Assembly (NCBI GenBank): GCA_025602915.1
Contig: JAHLJZ010000012.1
Span: 124,001 to 188,000 of the forward strand
DNA from: Paraphysoderma sedebokerense
Taxonomy: Eukaryota; Blastocladiomycota; Physodermatomycetes; Physodermatales; Physodermataceae
Length of the DNA: 64,000 bases
Direction: 5' to 3'
Positions within the stretch are counted from its first letter, which is position 1. Each line of letters begins with the position of its first letter. A program made the translations under genes and the position numbers. Under the pieces are notes generated by a model. That model ran no database searches. It was not told the DNA's origin and saw only the letters and a program-made list of their open reading frames with translations. This document shows positions 26,028 to 37,985 of this stretch, piece by piece.

Positions 26028-26310
26028 CATATTACGTATGTAATAGGCCATTGTTTTTCTATGGAGTTCAATTCGGTGGATATAATTTCTACCAGACTTA
26101 AGATGATGATTGATCTCCAATCCGGTATGGTTAACAAAAGATGAATCAATTAAGATTGGAGTATGATATGTGCATGTCAATTCATGTCACATGTAAATAT
26201 GACACGATCTACCCAGATTTTACTGTTTCGTTGTTGATTGTATAATACATTTATCCTTGTTTCTCCCGCTCCTTCCAATGACTGCGGATGGATTCTGTTT
26301 TTTGAAGAAG

Positions 26311-27959
26311 CTATTCGAGAGTATTAATATGCAATCGTTCATAAATAACAGCCACGAGCGATCGTACCTCTTCCTTACTGACACCATCCCTAATACTGTC
26401 CATAATACTCCTAAACACTGACGCATGATTCGCAGTATCTTTATCATCCCTGAACCGCATGAAGCGCCAATTATTCGGCCACTGCGGATCATACCAGCAT
26501 TCTATAACTTTGCCGTGCATGTACGGGTTAAGACTAGGTGGACATTTTAGTCACGCTCGAGATACAGATGAATTAATCGAGATAACTCACGTTGAACGAC
26601 CAATATCATCTAGTATAAGCTCCGCATGATCTCTATGTATGTCTCTGCCTTCCCAAAGCTGCAGGATGTATTGAGGCTGTCCGTTATTATCAATGACTCT
26701 AATCTTGAAGTCAACCGTATTTTCTTCTGCTGGTTTCCATTTCAGTCTGGAAATTGATTATTTAGTCACAAACGATGCCTATGGCAAATGATTGACTAAA
26801 TGTCGAGCACAAACATATTTTGATCAGTTCCAGCATGATATCCCGATATCGATGATGTAAAGATGAGTCCATCGCTTTTATGCTTCAGATGAGGAATTTC
26901 TTCGAAAACCTATTTTTAAGATAGTTTGAATATAACAGCTCGCATATCGGATTGGGAATATCGCACCAACCTTTTGCATGCCGTAAGAGAGTTGCATTGG
27001 TTTGAGTTCAATCCTAGAATAGGCAATATAAAGCTACAGCACGGACATCATTAGAACAACAAGCAACATACGAAAATGGGATTAGTCGAGCCAGTTCGGG
27101 CTTGCGTTTTAGCATCTGCTGATACGGCCTCAAAATAAAATCGGTGAAGTACTGTCGCTGCTGAATTAGTGAATGATTGTTATCCAGTCGTGATAAGTAG
27201 GTGCATACCCCTAGACGTTTCGTAAGAGGTCTCGACATCAGATTTTTGCCATCTACAACCATGCAATCGAAAATTAAATATCTGAGAATATGAGACTTTG
27301 GTATAGTCAGCTTAATACATGATGGTAGCAAACGATTGCAACACAAGAAAAGACCTACTCCATTAGGTTCGACATCAATAACTAGTTCACCATCCATTAG
27401 CGTATCAGAATGGAACTTTGAAAATGACGGATCATTTGGCTGAGGAAACCGCAAATTCATATAACGATAAGTGTTTTTCCTGTCGATCTGTGGTATCGCA
27501 ACTCAGTCATTTGTTCGTACTGTTATGTCGAAAACATTGAAACTAACCAAGAAGGCTTCATATTTGAAATTATCTTCTTGTGTTGGGTTATAATTAAGGA
27601 ATAAGATAGCTCTCATTCCGTCCGTCTGATAAATCCAAATTATGTCACTGTCGTATTAATCCTAAGATTTCAACCATTACCTTCTCGCAAACAAAAAAAT
27701 TCGTGCTTTGCAAAGTTTCAATGTGTTTTCGTTCAAACGACACCGGCTGTGCCCCCGGGAATCTACAATGATAATCCAAAGTTGGTTTGAAATTCTAGAA
27801 GTGGAAAAAGTGTGAAACATTGAGCATTAAATCTCACCGGTCATGGTTTAAACCCATCAGTTCTTTTACTTTTTGCTGTAATGGCCGAGCATACTGAGGA
27901 TGGACAAGTTGTCCAGGGAGATCAGTGGGTATTGAAACATGGGAATGTGTAGATGACAT
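26311..27959 (-). CDS. CEG1: mRNA capping enzyme, RNA guanylyltransferase
   Basis: Minus-strand gene of about eight exons starting [16 protein letters not shown] and ending LHINTLE. The nucleotidyltransferase motifs appear in order: motif I K-T-D-G-M (the GMP-accepting Lys; an intron sits directly after that Lys, near 27660), motif III DGELVID, IIIa [11 protein letters not shown], motif [11 protein letters not shown], motif [15 protein letters not shown], and C-terminal motif [12 protein letters not shown] in the OB fold. This enzyme transfers GMP to diphosphate-ended nascent mRNA, riding on RNA polymerase II. There is no triphosphatase domain at the N-terminus, so it is a fungal-type separate guanylyltransferase. 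Exon ends beyond the motif I intron were not all measured. Confidence 0.92.
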
Positions 27960-28215
27960 TGAATAGTTATGAATTATCGAAAGTTGAACGGACGATAGAA
28001 AATCCAAATTCAACCGTCCACCAATTTCGAACAAGCGTTAGACCGTTGACCTAAGGGCTCCAACCCAGAATCACACTTATTTGGTGTCCACGCGAAAATA
28101 GAGAGTTTATTAATGAATACTATAGGTATGATCCCCAAATTTATACACGTTAAGATAAAAATGATCTGTGTCACTTCTGATCTAATTGCACAAGTCACTT
28201 AAATCGCAGTAGTCT

Positions 28216-29753
28216 CTAAAGTAGACGACGCAACATCGCAACAGCGCCAAACAAAGCAATCAAAGTGAAGGCAGACAGAGAACTGGTAAAGTTAGTAGCA
28301 AAGCTTCGGAAACGGCCCCAAGAACTTCCTGGCGCATAAGGATCATCGTTTGACTTTACTGCTTTTCTTGTATCTGGGACGTACGTGTCGACGGGAGTGT
28401 CATCTTCGGGTCCATAGCATTTGATTTCGACCCAGTCAACATACCTAAAAGAAATAGAGAATCATTAGAATAATTGAAAGTCATACAGCAGATCTTTGAA
28501 TCTCACATCTTATACTGAGCGGATTTGGCCTCAGCAGATGGGGTCGCTGAGCACCAAGGTGACGCACCTGGAAATCCAAAGTAGTAAATTAGCAGGTAGT
28601 TTGTAATGGAACACACATAAATTAGTACTAACCACCAGCCCAATTTACGGTGTCGATCGGCTTAAAGGAAGACATTTAGACTCATCAAAAATTGCTCTTG
28701 TGAAGTAAAAGAAGACCTACGTGTCCGCATGTGTCCCATATTGAAATAAAGAATCTTCCAAGATCATCCACGAAAGGTCCTGTAGCGTTTTTAGTCACAT
28801 TGCGCACTGTTATACCATCTATCACCCACGCTATGTAATTCGGTTTCCAATCGATAGAGTAATCATGAAACTCGCCATTGGTGGTTGAATTCGGAAAGTA
28901 ATAAGGAAAACCACGAGAGTAATCCAGAACGCCTACGAAGATCTAAGATTACTACTTTTTCTGTGAGCGCTTACGGTAATGCTTACCATCCATGTAATAA
29001 TTTGTTTGGGATTCTGTGAGCGGTTTGTAAACCCATTCGTCTAAGCTCAGCTCTTGTTAGTGGCTTATTAAATCAGGCGACGAGAGAATCGTATCATACA
29101 GTCGATTTCATCCCCAATGTCATCTCGGTTTGCATGTGCCTTGTAAATGAATGAGCTAACGATACAAACAATCAGCAAGTATGATCGAGTGATTGTGAAA
29201 GTGGTTTCAACTCACTTTACGAGACCAGGTGCAAGTCCCGTCCTTAGCCGTGCAGTAATAACTCCGTACTGGTACCACCTCGTAGATCGAACTCGAACAA
29301 TTTTCGCTTTCTTGTCTGTTTCGTCAAATTTGCTCGTCAACACTAGATAACCGTTTTCAATTGTGGTGCCACCGTACTATGTATAAATTCTTATTTAGAA
29401 CTTGCGGTAGTTATTGAGTATGTCAACTTCACTATACTGACCTCATCGATTAAATGTTGCCAATCCGGATTTCCGCGATACTGACTTGGCAGTGGAACAG
29501 CGTCGAGACGATTAAAATCTTCACGAAAACTCTTACACTTCGGAACATCTTTTATACAAGCGTTGGGAAAAGAACCGTCCGGGTTACAACCTTCCTCAAT
29601 ATAACAGGACATTGGTTCGTCAGTACAATAACCACCGCTATTACAACATGGCGAGGATTTGTCGCATTGCTTCTTGGCGTTTGGACAGATTCCAGCGATA
29701 GCTGAATTGGCGAGGCAAATGAAAGTCAAAATAATAAGTGGAAGCACCATCAC
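28216..29753 (-). CDS. CRH-type GH16 chitin-glucan transglycosidase, membrane/GPI-tailed
   Basis: Multi-exon minus-strand gene. Signal peptide ~1-20, then a Cys-rich chitin-binding-like module (CDKSSPCCNSGGYCTDEPM, then GCNPDGSFPNAC) like that of Utr2/Crh1. The GH16 catalytic strand is at about 29095-29130 (GDEID before a splice site; the two acidic residues of the DExDxE motif are visible). It is followed by DEWVYKPLTESQTNYYMDG, EFHDYSIDWKPNYIAWVIDG, and VNWAGGAPWC near the end. The C-terminus has YVDWVEIKCYGPEDD and finishes in a hydrophobic tail with Arg-Arg-Leu-Leu, compatible with GPI processing or a membrane anchor. CRH enzymes cross-link chitin to beta-glucan in the fungal wall, so this is a main argument that the organism is a fungus. 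Start taken as the first of two Met codons. Confidence 0.9.
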
Positions 29754-29978
29754 AGCACCGAGAGAACTTGTACAGAAAGTCTATGAAAGTGGTTGCAACA
29801 AGTTAATGGTGGAATAAAAATGAAAACTGTGGTGTGGTCATTTGATAAAGACCACACCGAGTCTGGCCCGCTGGGCTAATGTGAACATGCGTATCTTTGG
29901 TTAATAGGAGCCATTCGGATAATTTGTAACCTCACAACGACATCAATAAGAAATATACATTATTTTAATACATGGCAT

Positions 29979-30675
29979 TTATTGATTCTTATCTTTGACA
30001 CTATTCGGCTCCGTCACACTGTTTTGTAACTGACCTGATTTGACCCGCGCCATCAAATCAAGAGCCCTCACCAAAAGACATCCCTAGGAAACTCAAGTTA
30101 ATATTTAGCCGATGTAATTGCAGCGGATGCTTCTGTACATACCACACAGCAAAAAGCATTAAAACAAAGTGGCAAGGAGTAAATCATAGAAATGAAGAAC
30201 CCGTTCATGTCAAAGTAATCGAACTTGGTGATAACATGGTAATTCTTGGAAAGATAGGAATTTAAGTACGGAGACATTAAAACCAATACCACTGGAGAGG
30301 AAGATAATATTAGGCCTACAGGTTCCGAATGGGGGGAAGATGCGGGGACTACAAACATATCGCGCAAAGCAGAGTGAACAGCGACTGGATGTTATTCCTG
30401 AATAAAAGAATGACTGTAAAGGTTGTTATGTGAAATCCAACAAGGAATTGGATCCATCTTTCATTCCAGTCGATCTGTATGTATAGAGATGAGGCAGATC
30501 CTGTTAGATATGCAGTCCGCAGTTTACAGGGGTGGTATTAATACCGCACCATTGCCACGAAATTGAAGACCGACTCAGTAAACTTATTCCACCCCTCACC
30601 AACTATTACCGCAACCTCATCGAGTGAAAAATGTTGTCCGGCAAATATTTGAGATGTTGTGCTCGCTGAAGACAT
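29979..30675 (-). CDS. TMEM18: TMEM18 homolog
   Basis: Minus-strand gene with at least four exons. It starts MSSASTTSQIFAG, followed by GWNKFTESVFNFVAM. A second exon carries IDWNERWIQFLVGFHITTF, matching the TMEM18 opening Trp-rich block and first membrane span. Next come VLVLMSPYLNSYLSKNY and FDYFDMNGFFISMIYSLPL, the most conserved part of the family, and the last exon encodes GCLLVRALDLMARVKSG and a hydrophilic tail ending KDKNQ. TMEM18 is a small three-to-four-pass inner nuclear membrane protein of unclear biochemistry, linked to body weight in mammals. The boundary of the exon between ~30290 and 30400 was not resolved. Confidence 0.8.
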
Positions 30676-30849
30676 TATTTGGAATGGGTGGTATCACAGA
30701 ACCCAAGCTCTGTCCCGTAGACATAGAACTCGGCTCATGAGTTGCAAGTCAAACAAATCAAGACGAGGAACAAAGCAATTTCATTAAAAAGTTTGCAATC
30801 ACAACGAGATCTACAACATCGCATCTGGCCATTAAATTGAATGCACTTC

Positions 30850-32874
30850 TTACATCCCCTCTGGGAAAGTATTCGGCACATTCTCCGGTTCATCAGGATC
30901 GTGAGCTACATCGTCTAAAGCTCCGACACAATCTGTCTGTTCTAGAAACACTACAGTATCTGTCCAATTGGGCAAGACGACTTTCTGCATCATCATTCCC
31001 AAACCAGTCTCCGGTGAGTAAACTGATCCAACCATCCGAACTTTTTTATGCATTTCTTGAATTTTCACGAAAAAATTCCATATGTCTTGGTCAACCGCGC
31101 TTCTGCTAGAGTTTTCCAATATCCTGTGAAATGGAAGATAAAACCGAGGACACCTTAGCTCAGAAAAGTAATGATTATAGGTGCCCTGATCTGGGTCTGA
31201 TAGTCGGACGCATTGAGGCTTTGCATCCCAATTTTCGGCCGAGGTGACTTGTAAGGGAATACATCAATTTGAGTTGTCATAAGACGCTGACGACGGCAGA
31301 AATGACTTACCGGTACCCGTATTAGTGATTAAGGTAACTGTGTAAGGGTCCCAATCTGCGTGGTTTTCCCTTATTAGTTCTCCCATACTTTTCTCCTTCT
31401 TGTGTTTCGCGTAGTCAAAATCATTTTCATATTCGATTGCTTTAGAGTTTCCAACAAGTCTATTAGTAAACGAAGTTAAAGGATGAATTTTTAATAACTG
31501 AAATATTGCTTATTCCATACCTATTATGCGTCCATACTACTGTTTTGATGGGTTCATTCGGAGACATGCTGACATTCAATAAATGATCTCTACAGTTATC
31601 AAGCATTTTCACCATATGTCGATTCCTAAAAACTGATGTCAGGTTTTGTCTTGTAGACTCATTCTTCTGTTCTCATTTCCATTACCTGGAGTTCCAACTT
31701 TTGATAGTGACGGGATCGAGCATTTCTATGTAATAATCGATAGCGCTACTCACGATTTTTGCATTCATCTCGGCAACAAATTGATCTTCGACTCGCGAGT
31801 GGTACCCATTGTTGGTTTTAGTCACGTATTTCGGGCGATGATGCAGCAGATGTTGTAAGACCTGATCAATGTCTTCCTTTGATATCTTAACAATCGAATG
31901 GTTAATCCACGTTAATCACATTGGTAAGTGAACGCGAAGTATTAGTCCATACACGTTCGAGAGCAGATCTTGTCTCCAGAGACAAACGAATAGTATCCTT
32001 GCCAAATTGTTCAATCTTTTTGTACCTAGGATGCTTCATGTTAGAATTCAGAATCTGAGGACAGAAACTCGTAAGGTTCATCGTACAGTTGTTTCGCTAA
32101 CTGACAAGCTTGAGTGTCAACTTTTTCCAAGTACGAAATTACTATTTCTGCACTTTCATTCAGGGAAAATAGATCAAGACCATACATTCGAACCTGAAAA
32201 GTCTACCGTTAGGGCAAAGTCAAAATGAATAGGTGGTTTAGATCTGAAAATACGGAACCGCGTCTTGATTGTTTCTAGTCAGATCCTGATTTTTCGTTCT
32301 GAGCCATTCGATAAATGGATAAACTTCTGTATTTCTCCAGAGCCACATCGGGAAACGCTTCAATCAAATTAGCGTTCTACAAAATGCAGAGGGCAGATAA
32401 TCACGAATCCTACTTTGAAAGAGCTAAGAGCATCGATCGCGTTGCCAGTATTTTGATCCCATCCTTGAATGTAGCTAAAAACGCCAAGATAAGCTGGTAT
32501 GTTACATAGCGATAACTGAGTAAGAGAATTAAGTTTTGACGGACCGATTAACAGAATATGTCTCTGGAAAGTCTGCCGTCAATGCGACCATTTTGAAGTT
32601 TTTGTCCTCTATCAACTTTTTGGTTAAGGCATTACGGAACTTATAACTGTGCTGTCCCATGAGTTTCCGTGCCAATTAACACTACTTTAGACTCTCCAAT
32701 ACAATCGACCAACATTTCAAGGTCTTCGTTTGCTTCCACCGTTTTGAGAGGGACGACATGGTTGCGAAGATTCAAGTCGCGGAGAAATGGCTTTGTGACG
32801 GCGCCTGCAGTGGACGAGCGCGAATGGGTGATGATAGCAGGGTAACTACGAGGACAGGCTAGTTTACGCAACAT
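30850..32874 (-). CDS. erythromycin-esterase-like domain protein, possible frame break
   Basis: Minus-strand multi-exon gene. The N-terminus [19 protein letters not shown] could be a mitochondrial presequence. Family blocks follow in order: [13 protein letters not shown] (the catalytic-region E-x-x-HGT motif), [80 protein letters not shown] and, at the end, [11 protein letters not shown] and [13 protein letters not shown]. These are the EreA/EreB and succinoglycan-biosynthesis type hydrolases; eukaryotic members have unknown substrates. At about 32636-32645 the frame of HGTAQ and that of YKFRN differ by one base with no room for an intron. This could be a sequencing or assembly error or a young pseudogene, since the rest reads cleanly through plausible GT-AG introns. 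Confidence 0.75.
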
Positions 32875-33132
32875 TGTGGATCCTCGTATGGTGGTGGCTT
32901 TGAATCTACCTCTAAATTAAATAAAAACCCATGCCTTTTCCTAAAGGTAGTAAGTGAGCAAGAGCTAACTCAAACGCCGAATCTTATGACATCATTAATA
33001 GTTAGGCGCGCCATACACAGCCCGCAAACTGCTTCAGGGCACTTCGCTGGAGATACGAGGGATGATTCTTAGTATTATCAAAAGTGAAATTTACATGGAT
33101 GAAACTATACGACAAAATACATGAATGTACAA

Positions 33133-35534
33133 TTACACAAGAACCCATTCAATTTTTGACAAATCAACATCCGAACCACCACTACTGCTACATTTCCCCA
33201 ATGCCACAGGTTCCGGACTGTGTCTAACTGCTGGTTTTACTTTTTCCATAAACTCAGTTTTCATTGACTGGACCTTGTTCAGTGCTTCAAACACCGCATT
33301 TAATCCACTAGATACTGCCTGAATTTTCACCAACACTTCTTTCTTTGAAACAGGACTATCAGCGGTCAACATCTCTTGAGCCAACGAAACCTGTTGCTGT
33401 TGTAACCTAGTCAAACAGATATCGAGTTGTCTTTCAAAGCGATCAGAAATTTCGACGAAAACTGTATCGAAATCCAAAAGTTGGGAATCTAATGCGTCAA
33501 TTCGTTTTTGGAGTTCCGATCGAATCGCATCGTATCGTTTGTTATTTTCGTCCATGGCATTCAAGAAAGCTCGTTGTTGGCGCTCCAATTTAGCTTTTGC
33601 TTTGACGTATATGGAACCAAATTTGGCGGCCTTGGCTTGAATAGAATCCCAGTCGGCTTGTAACTGAATTTGAATTGATTAGTTTAATGTACTGATACAG
33701 ATAAAAAATGAATATATTAGATGAATACCTTATCACGTTTCTTTTTCAGCTTGGCTTCCAATTCTGAACGGACATTGGTAAGAGTGCTATACTGTTCAGA
33801 TATTTTCGGTATATGAGTTGAGCCTTCTGAATTGTTCATAACAGCCAAAAGATCTTGTAACTTCTTGCGCAAGCCTTCACGAGAATGGAATGATTCCGAG
33901 ACTTCTTTGATATGCTTCGTGCCTTGGGATGTGAACGCGAGGATCTGAAGTTCACCTTGGGTGCCGAAACTGAGGCGCGGATTGTATGAGGAGAGTCGCG
34001 GAAGTTTGCTCATTTCTTGGAAAAGGGGAGTGGTGTATTCAGAGACTGTGACGTCGTAGAATTGGCGGAGGAGGTTTTGATAGTCGCGAATTGTGCACGG
34101 GTTTTCATCGCTTCCAGAGTTTTCTATTGACAAATAGCTATTAGCTTGCTGTACACAAGCGTTCAAAAATGATCATGATTCTTACCAGTTGATATAGGAC
34201 TCATGACGCTAAAATCATCGTCCAGTCCTTCATCGTCGCTGCTGACTTCAAGAGTGAGTTTCATTTGAGAGCGGGACTGAAATAATTCAAGTTAGACCTT
34301 ATTAACTCTTCAGTTTAAAAAATGTTTGACAAAATGTTACCTTTGTCATTTCTCTCAATTGTAAAATACCGCGAAGACATTCATTCACCCTTTCCAACTC
34401 GGCCACACGATTTTTAGTTTCAGCCAGCTCCTCTTTGACCTTGGTTAACTCACCCTGTAAAGTTTCATTTGCTCCAGTCAGCTTTTTCGCTTGCTCTCGT
34501 TCCTCAACGTAATTCTTGACCAACAATGACATTTTTTCTTTGGCATCAGTGATCTTTGCTTTCAATTTTACGATTTGGTCGGCGTAATCGTCATTCAATT
34601 TTTGAACGTGGGTCAATTTTTCCGAACTTTCTGGAATATATGTGGCAATTGCTTTTCTGAATAACTGGAAGTCAAAAGCAGTTTTGTGATAAACATTTTC
34701 AATATCTAATTTGGCGCCTTTTGCCATCAATGTTTGCAAAACGGGTATCATAACGGTAGTACTCTTGAACGGTTGAGAAGACGCAGATAGGAGTGGTGTG
34801 TTGCCGAGGTTATTTTCTTCATCAATGTTAGATTCGTTATCGAGTAAAAATTCGACAATATCGATGTGACCTCTTTCAGACGCAAAATGTAAAGGAATGT
34901 TACCATCCCTGTTAGGGGCATCAACCAATTCGGGCCGTAATTCGACGAGAAATTTGACGACATCCAAAGCACCATTCGAACAGGCAAGATGAAGAGGTGT
35001 ATTACCGAAATTGTTGGTTCTGACGATAATAGCATAAACATGTTCGAGTAATAATTTTGCAATTTCCAAGTTATTGTTGCCGCAGGCATAATGTAAAGCG
35101 CTGTTTCCTGCGTTATCTGTCACAGTAACATCGGCTTCGTGCTCGCAGAGGAGTTCGACGACATCGAAATGACCGCTCTCTGCCGCATAGAGCAATGGTG
35201 TAAACCCGCTACTATTTCTACGATTAATATCTGCACCGTTTCTACAAAGCAACGCTGTAATAATTGTGTTTCCTTTCATACTGGCTAAATGTAACGGTGT
35301 TTTGCCATTTTTATCTGGCACATCAATAGCCGCTCCTTTAGCGATAAGGTATTCTGCAGCTTCTGTGTTACCCGCTGATGCCGCAAAATGTAAAGGTCCC
35401 CATCCGTTAATATCTACTGTTTCCATGCTGACTCCTTCTTCGACGAGTCTCTTTAGTTCTTCCAGCGGCCCCTTTTCCGCGTATTCGTGGATGAGGACAG
35501 GAACTGGCGGTGGCACAGCACTAGGCGTTTCCAT
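33133..35534 (-). CDS. ankyrin-repeat and coiled-coil protein
   Basis: Four minus-strand exons sum to 736 residues: 35534-34341, 34276-34186, 34123-33729 and 33663-33133. About seven ankyrin repeats fill residues ~40-270 (GWGPLHFAASAGN, NGKTPLHLASMKGN, GFTPLLYAAESGH, GNSALHYACGNNN, GNTPLHLACSNGA, GNIPLHFASERGH, GNTPLLSASSQ). A coiled coil follows (~300-395, rich in Lys/Glu heptads), then a short acidic linker and a second helical region with further coiled coil (~500-690) reaching the acidic-serine C-terminus. There is no signal peptide or membrane span. This looks like a scaffold or trafficking adaptor; the second half is not recognised with certainty (helical, BAR-like in feel only). Upstream leader sequence continues past 35534 without a better start. 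Confidence 0.8.
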
Positions 35535-35989
35535 GAGTGAATGTATATAAGAAAAATGAATATAAAAGAGTTAGATGTATAGTATGAAAACGGAAGGAAG
35601 GAGGAATGGAATATATTTACCTTGGTGTCTCTGCCGCGTTCCTCACGGGCCAGAACAAGTTGCGTGTCCGATTGTTGTTCAATGGGCATTGAAAAATTCG
35701 ACGCTATTTTATGTAAATATCCGTCTGAACAGTCGATCGCAGAAACTGTATTTCCTTGGAATATGGTTACTGGAAGGGATTGGCATGCATAAATTTCGCA
35801 GATATAGAGACTGCCAATTGGACTTGAACAAAGAAAGTGGTTGGTAGAAGAAGTTGCATACGCCTCTCAATAATTTATATATACATGAATTAAATTACAA
35901 ACACAGTCAAATAGATAATAGATAAGAATAATCTACATATATAAGATACAACCATTCTAATGAACTGGCGATCGTCCAAATCAACAATG
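35535..35989. other. intergenic between two minus-strand genes
   Basis: Leader and promoter of the ankyrin gene (right of its start at 35534) and 3' flank of the RING gene. The right end is AT-rich (35870-35945). Open frames here are short and not protein-like. Confidence 0.5.
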
Positions 35990-37606
35990 CTAACTTAATG
36001 GGACCTCAGAGGACCGTTCTTCGGAGCTCTGATCCTCCGGTTCTTCCTGACCGTTCTGTTCTTTCTGTTCTTTTTCTTTCTCATACCAATCAATAACATC
36101 GAACATGCACATGGGGCAACGAGGATCTCTATCCGTTAACCAACTGTCGATACACTCTGCGTGATAAACATGTTGGCATGGTAACATTCGTAGATCTTCG
36201 TTATCTTCAAAGGGTTCTATACAAACTGGGCACGTATCGTTCATGAAGGACTTCGGAATCGGAATGGAAGGTATAACGGATGGGAGTGTGCCGGACTCAA
36301 GCTCCGCATCGGGATCCGCACCAGCTCTTCGCCTGGCAAGCCATGATTTAGCCCGTTCGATCAGATTAGGCCGACTCGAAGGCGAACCAGGTCTCGCTTG
36401 TCTCGAAGCAGGTAAGAAGCTAGATGAAACGGGAGTCGATGGGGTAGAGTCTTCAGAGCATGTTTCTGGTTTGTTTGAAGTGTCCACTTCGATCGCGACA
36501 GCGGAGGGCGGCACTTCCTCATTTGTGGCAGACGGCTCGACTTTGGCGATGTTTAACCCTGCAACAGTAATTTCGTCCACTTCAGAGGGACCGACAGCTG
36601 AAGAATGAACCGATAAAGTATCCACAGATGTCTTATCATTATCCTTCGCAGATTCGGTATCTTGCGCTGAGATTGCTAGGGAGACCGAGTCGGAATGAGT
36701 TCGAGGTAGTGGGGGTACCGGCTCCGAATCTGCTTTAAAGCCACTCTCAGTATGAACAGACTTTGTTTCACTATTCATGCTGCTCAAGCTCCGAACACTG
36801 AACCGACGGTTTCCGCTGCGTATGCTCTTGCCATCTTTCGTTATATGGAACTTTACAATCGGAAGGACATTCAACAATTCCTTTGTCACCAATCTTTCTT
36901 GTCGCTGTTCTTGCTGATCAACTAGTAAACCCAAGTTGGAATTTCGTCGGAGGTAATACAAATGACAGTGCATCGCGACGGAAAGACAAAACGACAAGGA
37001 TAAAAGAGCAATGAGAACAATCAAAGTAATTTGCCAGAGATTACCAAAACCGGTTAACGAATTGGCTTCAATACCGACAGTGGCGATGACAGGTTTCCTG
37101 TTTTGAAGGTGGGTAGAAAGGTCCCTGCCTCGGGCGTCCTCGATTTGTAATAGAGGTATGTTGAAAATAGCAGCTTCTTTTATCTTTCCGGCGTCACCAT
37201 AAATTAAGGCAGCACTTGCCAATTCGTCCTGAGCCATAAAAATTGCTGTAGAAGGATCACAATCTCCAATTTTGAAAAGAGCTATGTGAGCTTCAGTGTC
37301 ATTCTGAGGCCAAGACCGACCGGCGTTTCTGTCGCAAGGGTTTCTGAGCTCATAAAGAATACCCTGGCGAGAAGGGAAAGTCAGCCAAATCATCTATCAA
37401 ATAAGTCATGGTTGCACATAGCCAATTCTTACTCTTATACCCTCCTTTGCCGTTACGAGTCTTGAATCTGCCACATAGGAAGCTGGGATATTGATAATGA
37501 CTGAACCGGATGAGATTTTGGCTTGGTCAAATATTTCCAACCTCACAATATCGCCCAGGGCACCCCAGATGAGAAGAAACAGAGATATGAGTAGGAGAAG
37601 AGACAT
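35990..37606 (-). CDS. PA-TM-RING type E3 ubiquitin ligase
   Basis: Two minus-strand exons (37606-37433 and 37363-35990) sum to 515 residues. Signal peptide ~1-19 (MSLLLLISLFLLIWGALGD); a luminal domain with the pattern of a protease-associated (PA) domain to ~155; a membrane span ~167-193 (LWQITLIVLIALLSLSF...); a Ser/Thr/Pro-rich cytosolic region; and a RING-H2 finger at ~436-477 (CPVCIEPF...CQHVYHAECIDSWL...CPMC). The order matches RNF13/RNF167/Godzilla and plant RMR proteins, membrane ligases of endosomes and vacuolar sorting. An inverted CCAAT box (ATTGG, near 37720) lies about 115 bases upstream of the start. Substrates cannot be guessed. Confidence 0.9.
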
Positions 37607-37985
37607 TATTCCATCTGTGTTTTGAGGGTAAATGAGACGAAGATGCAGGGAATTTCCAGCTTCGATAAAGAGGGAGTGTGGCTGAGTGGGGCAAATCATC
37701 GCATTCCACCGAGCCATCTGATTGGTCCGCACGCGTCGTCGTTTATTCTCCAGCAACACGCGGAATTTCAGCGATTAAATGCGCTCCAGCTTATCCATAT
37801 AGATCCCCATACCATATCATTTGGATATCATTATCATTGTCATCGTGGAACTGATCGATTGTGGGGGAACAGTGACAATAGTGAGGGTAACTAGCAATGG
37901 TAAGGGGGAGGAGAGAGATTTGACGTCCCGCAAGGGAGGGGAGAATTGCAGGATGGTGCTCAATAGTTGTTGTATTTGGACACAT
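37607..37985. other. promoter of the RING gene and 3' flank of the HAD gene
   Basis: Contains the inverted CCAAT box near 37720. Open frames on both strands are not protein-like. Confidence 0.45.
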
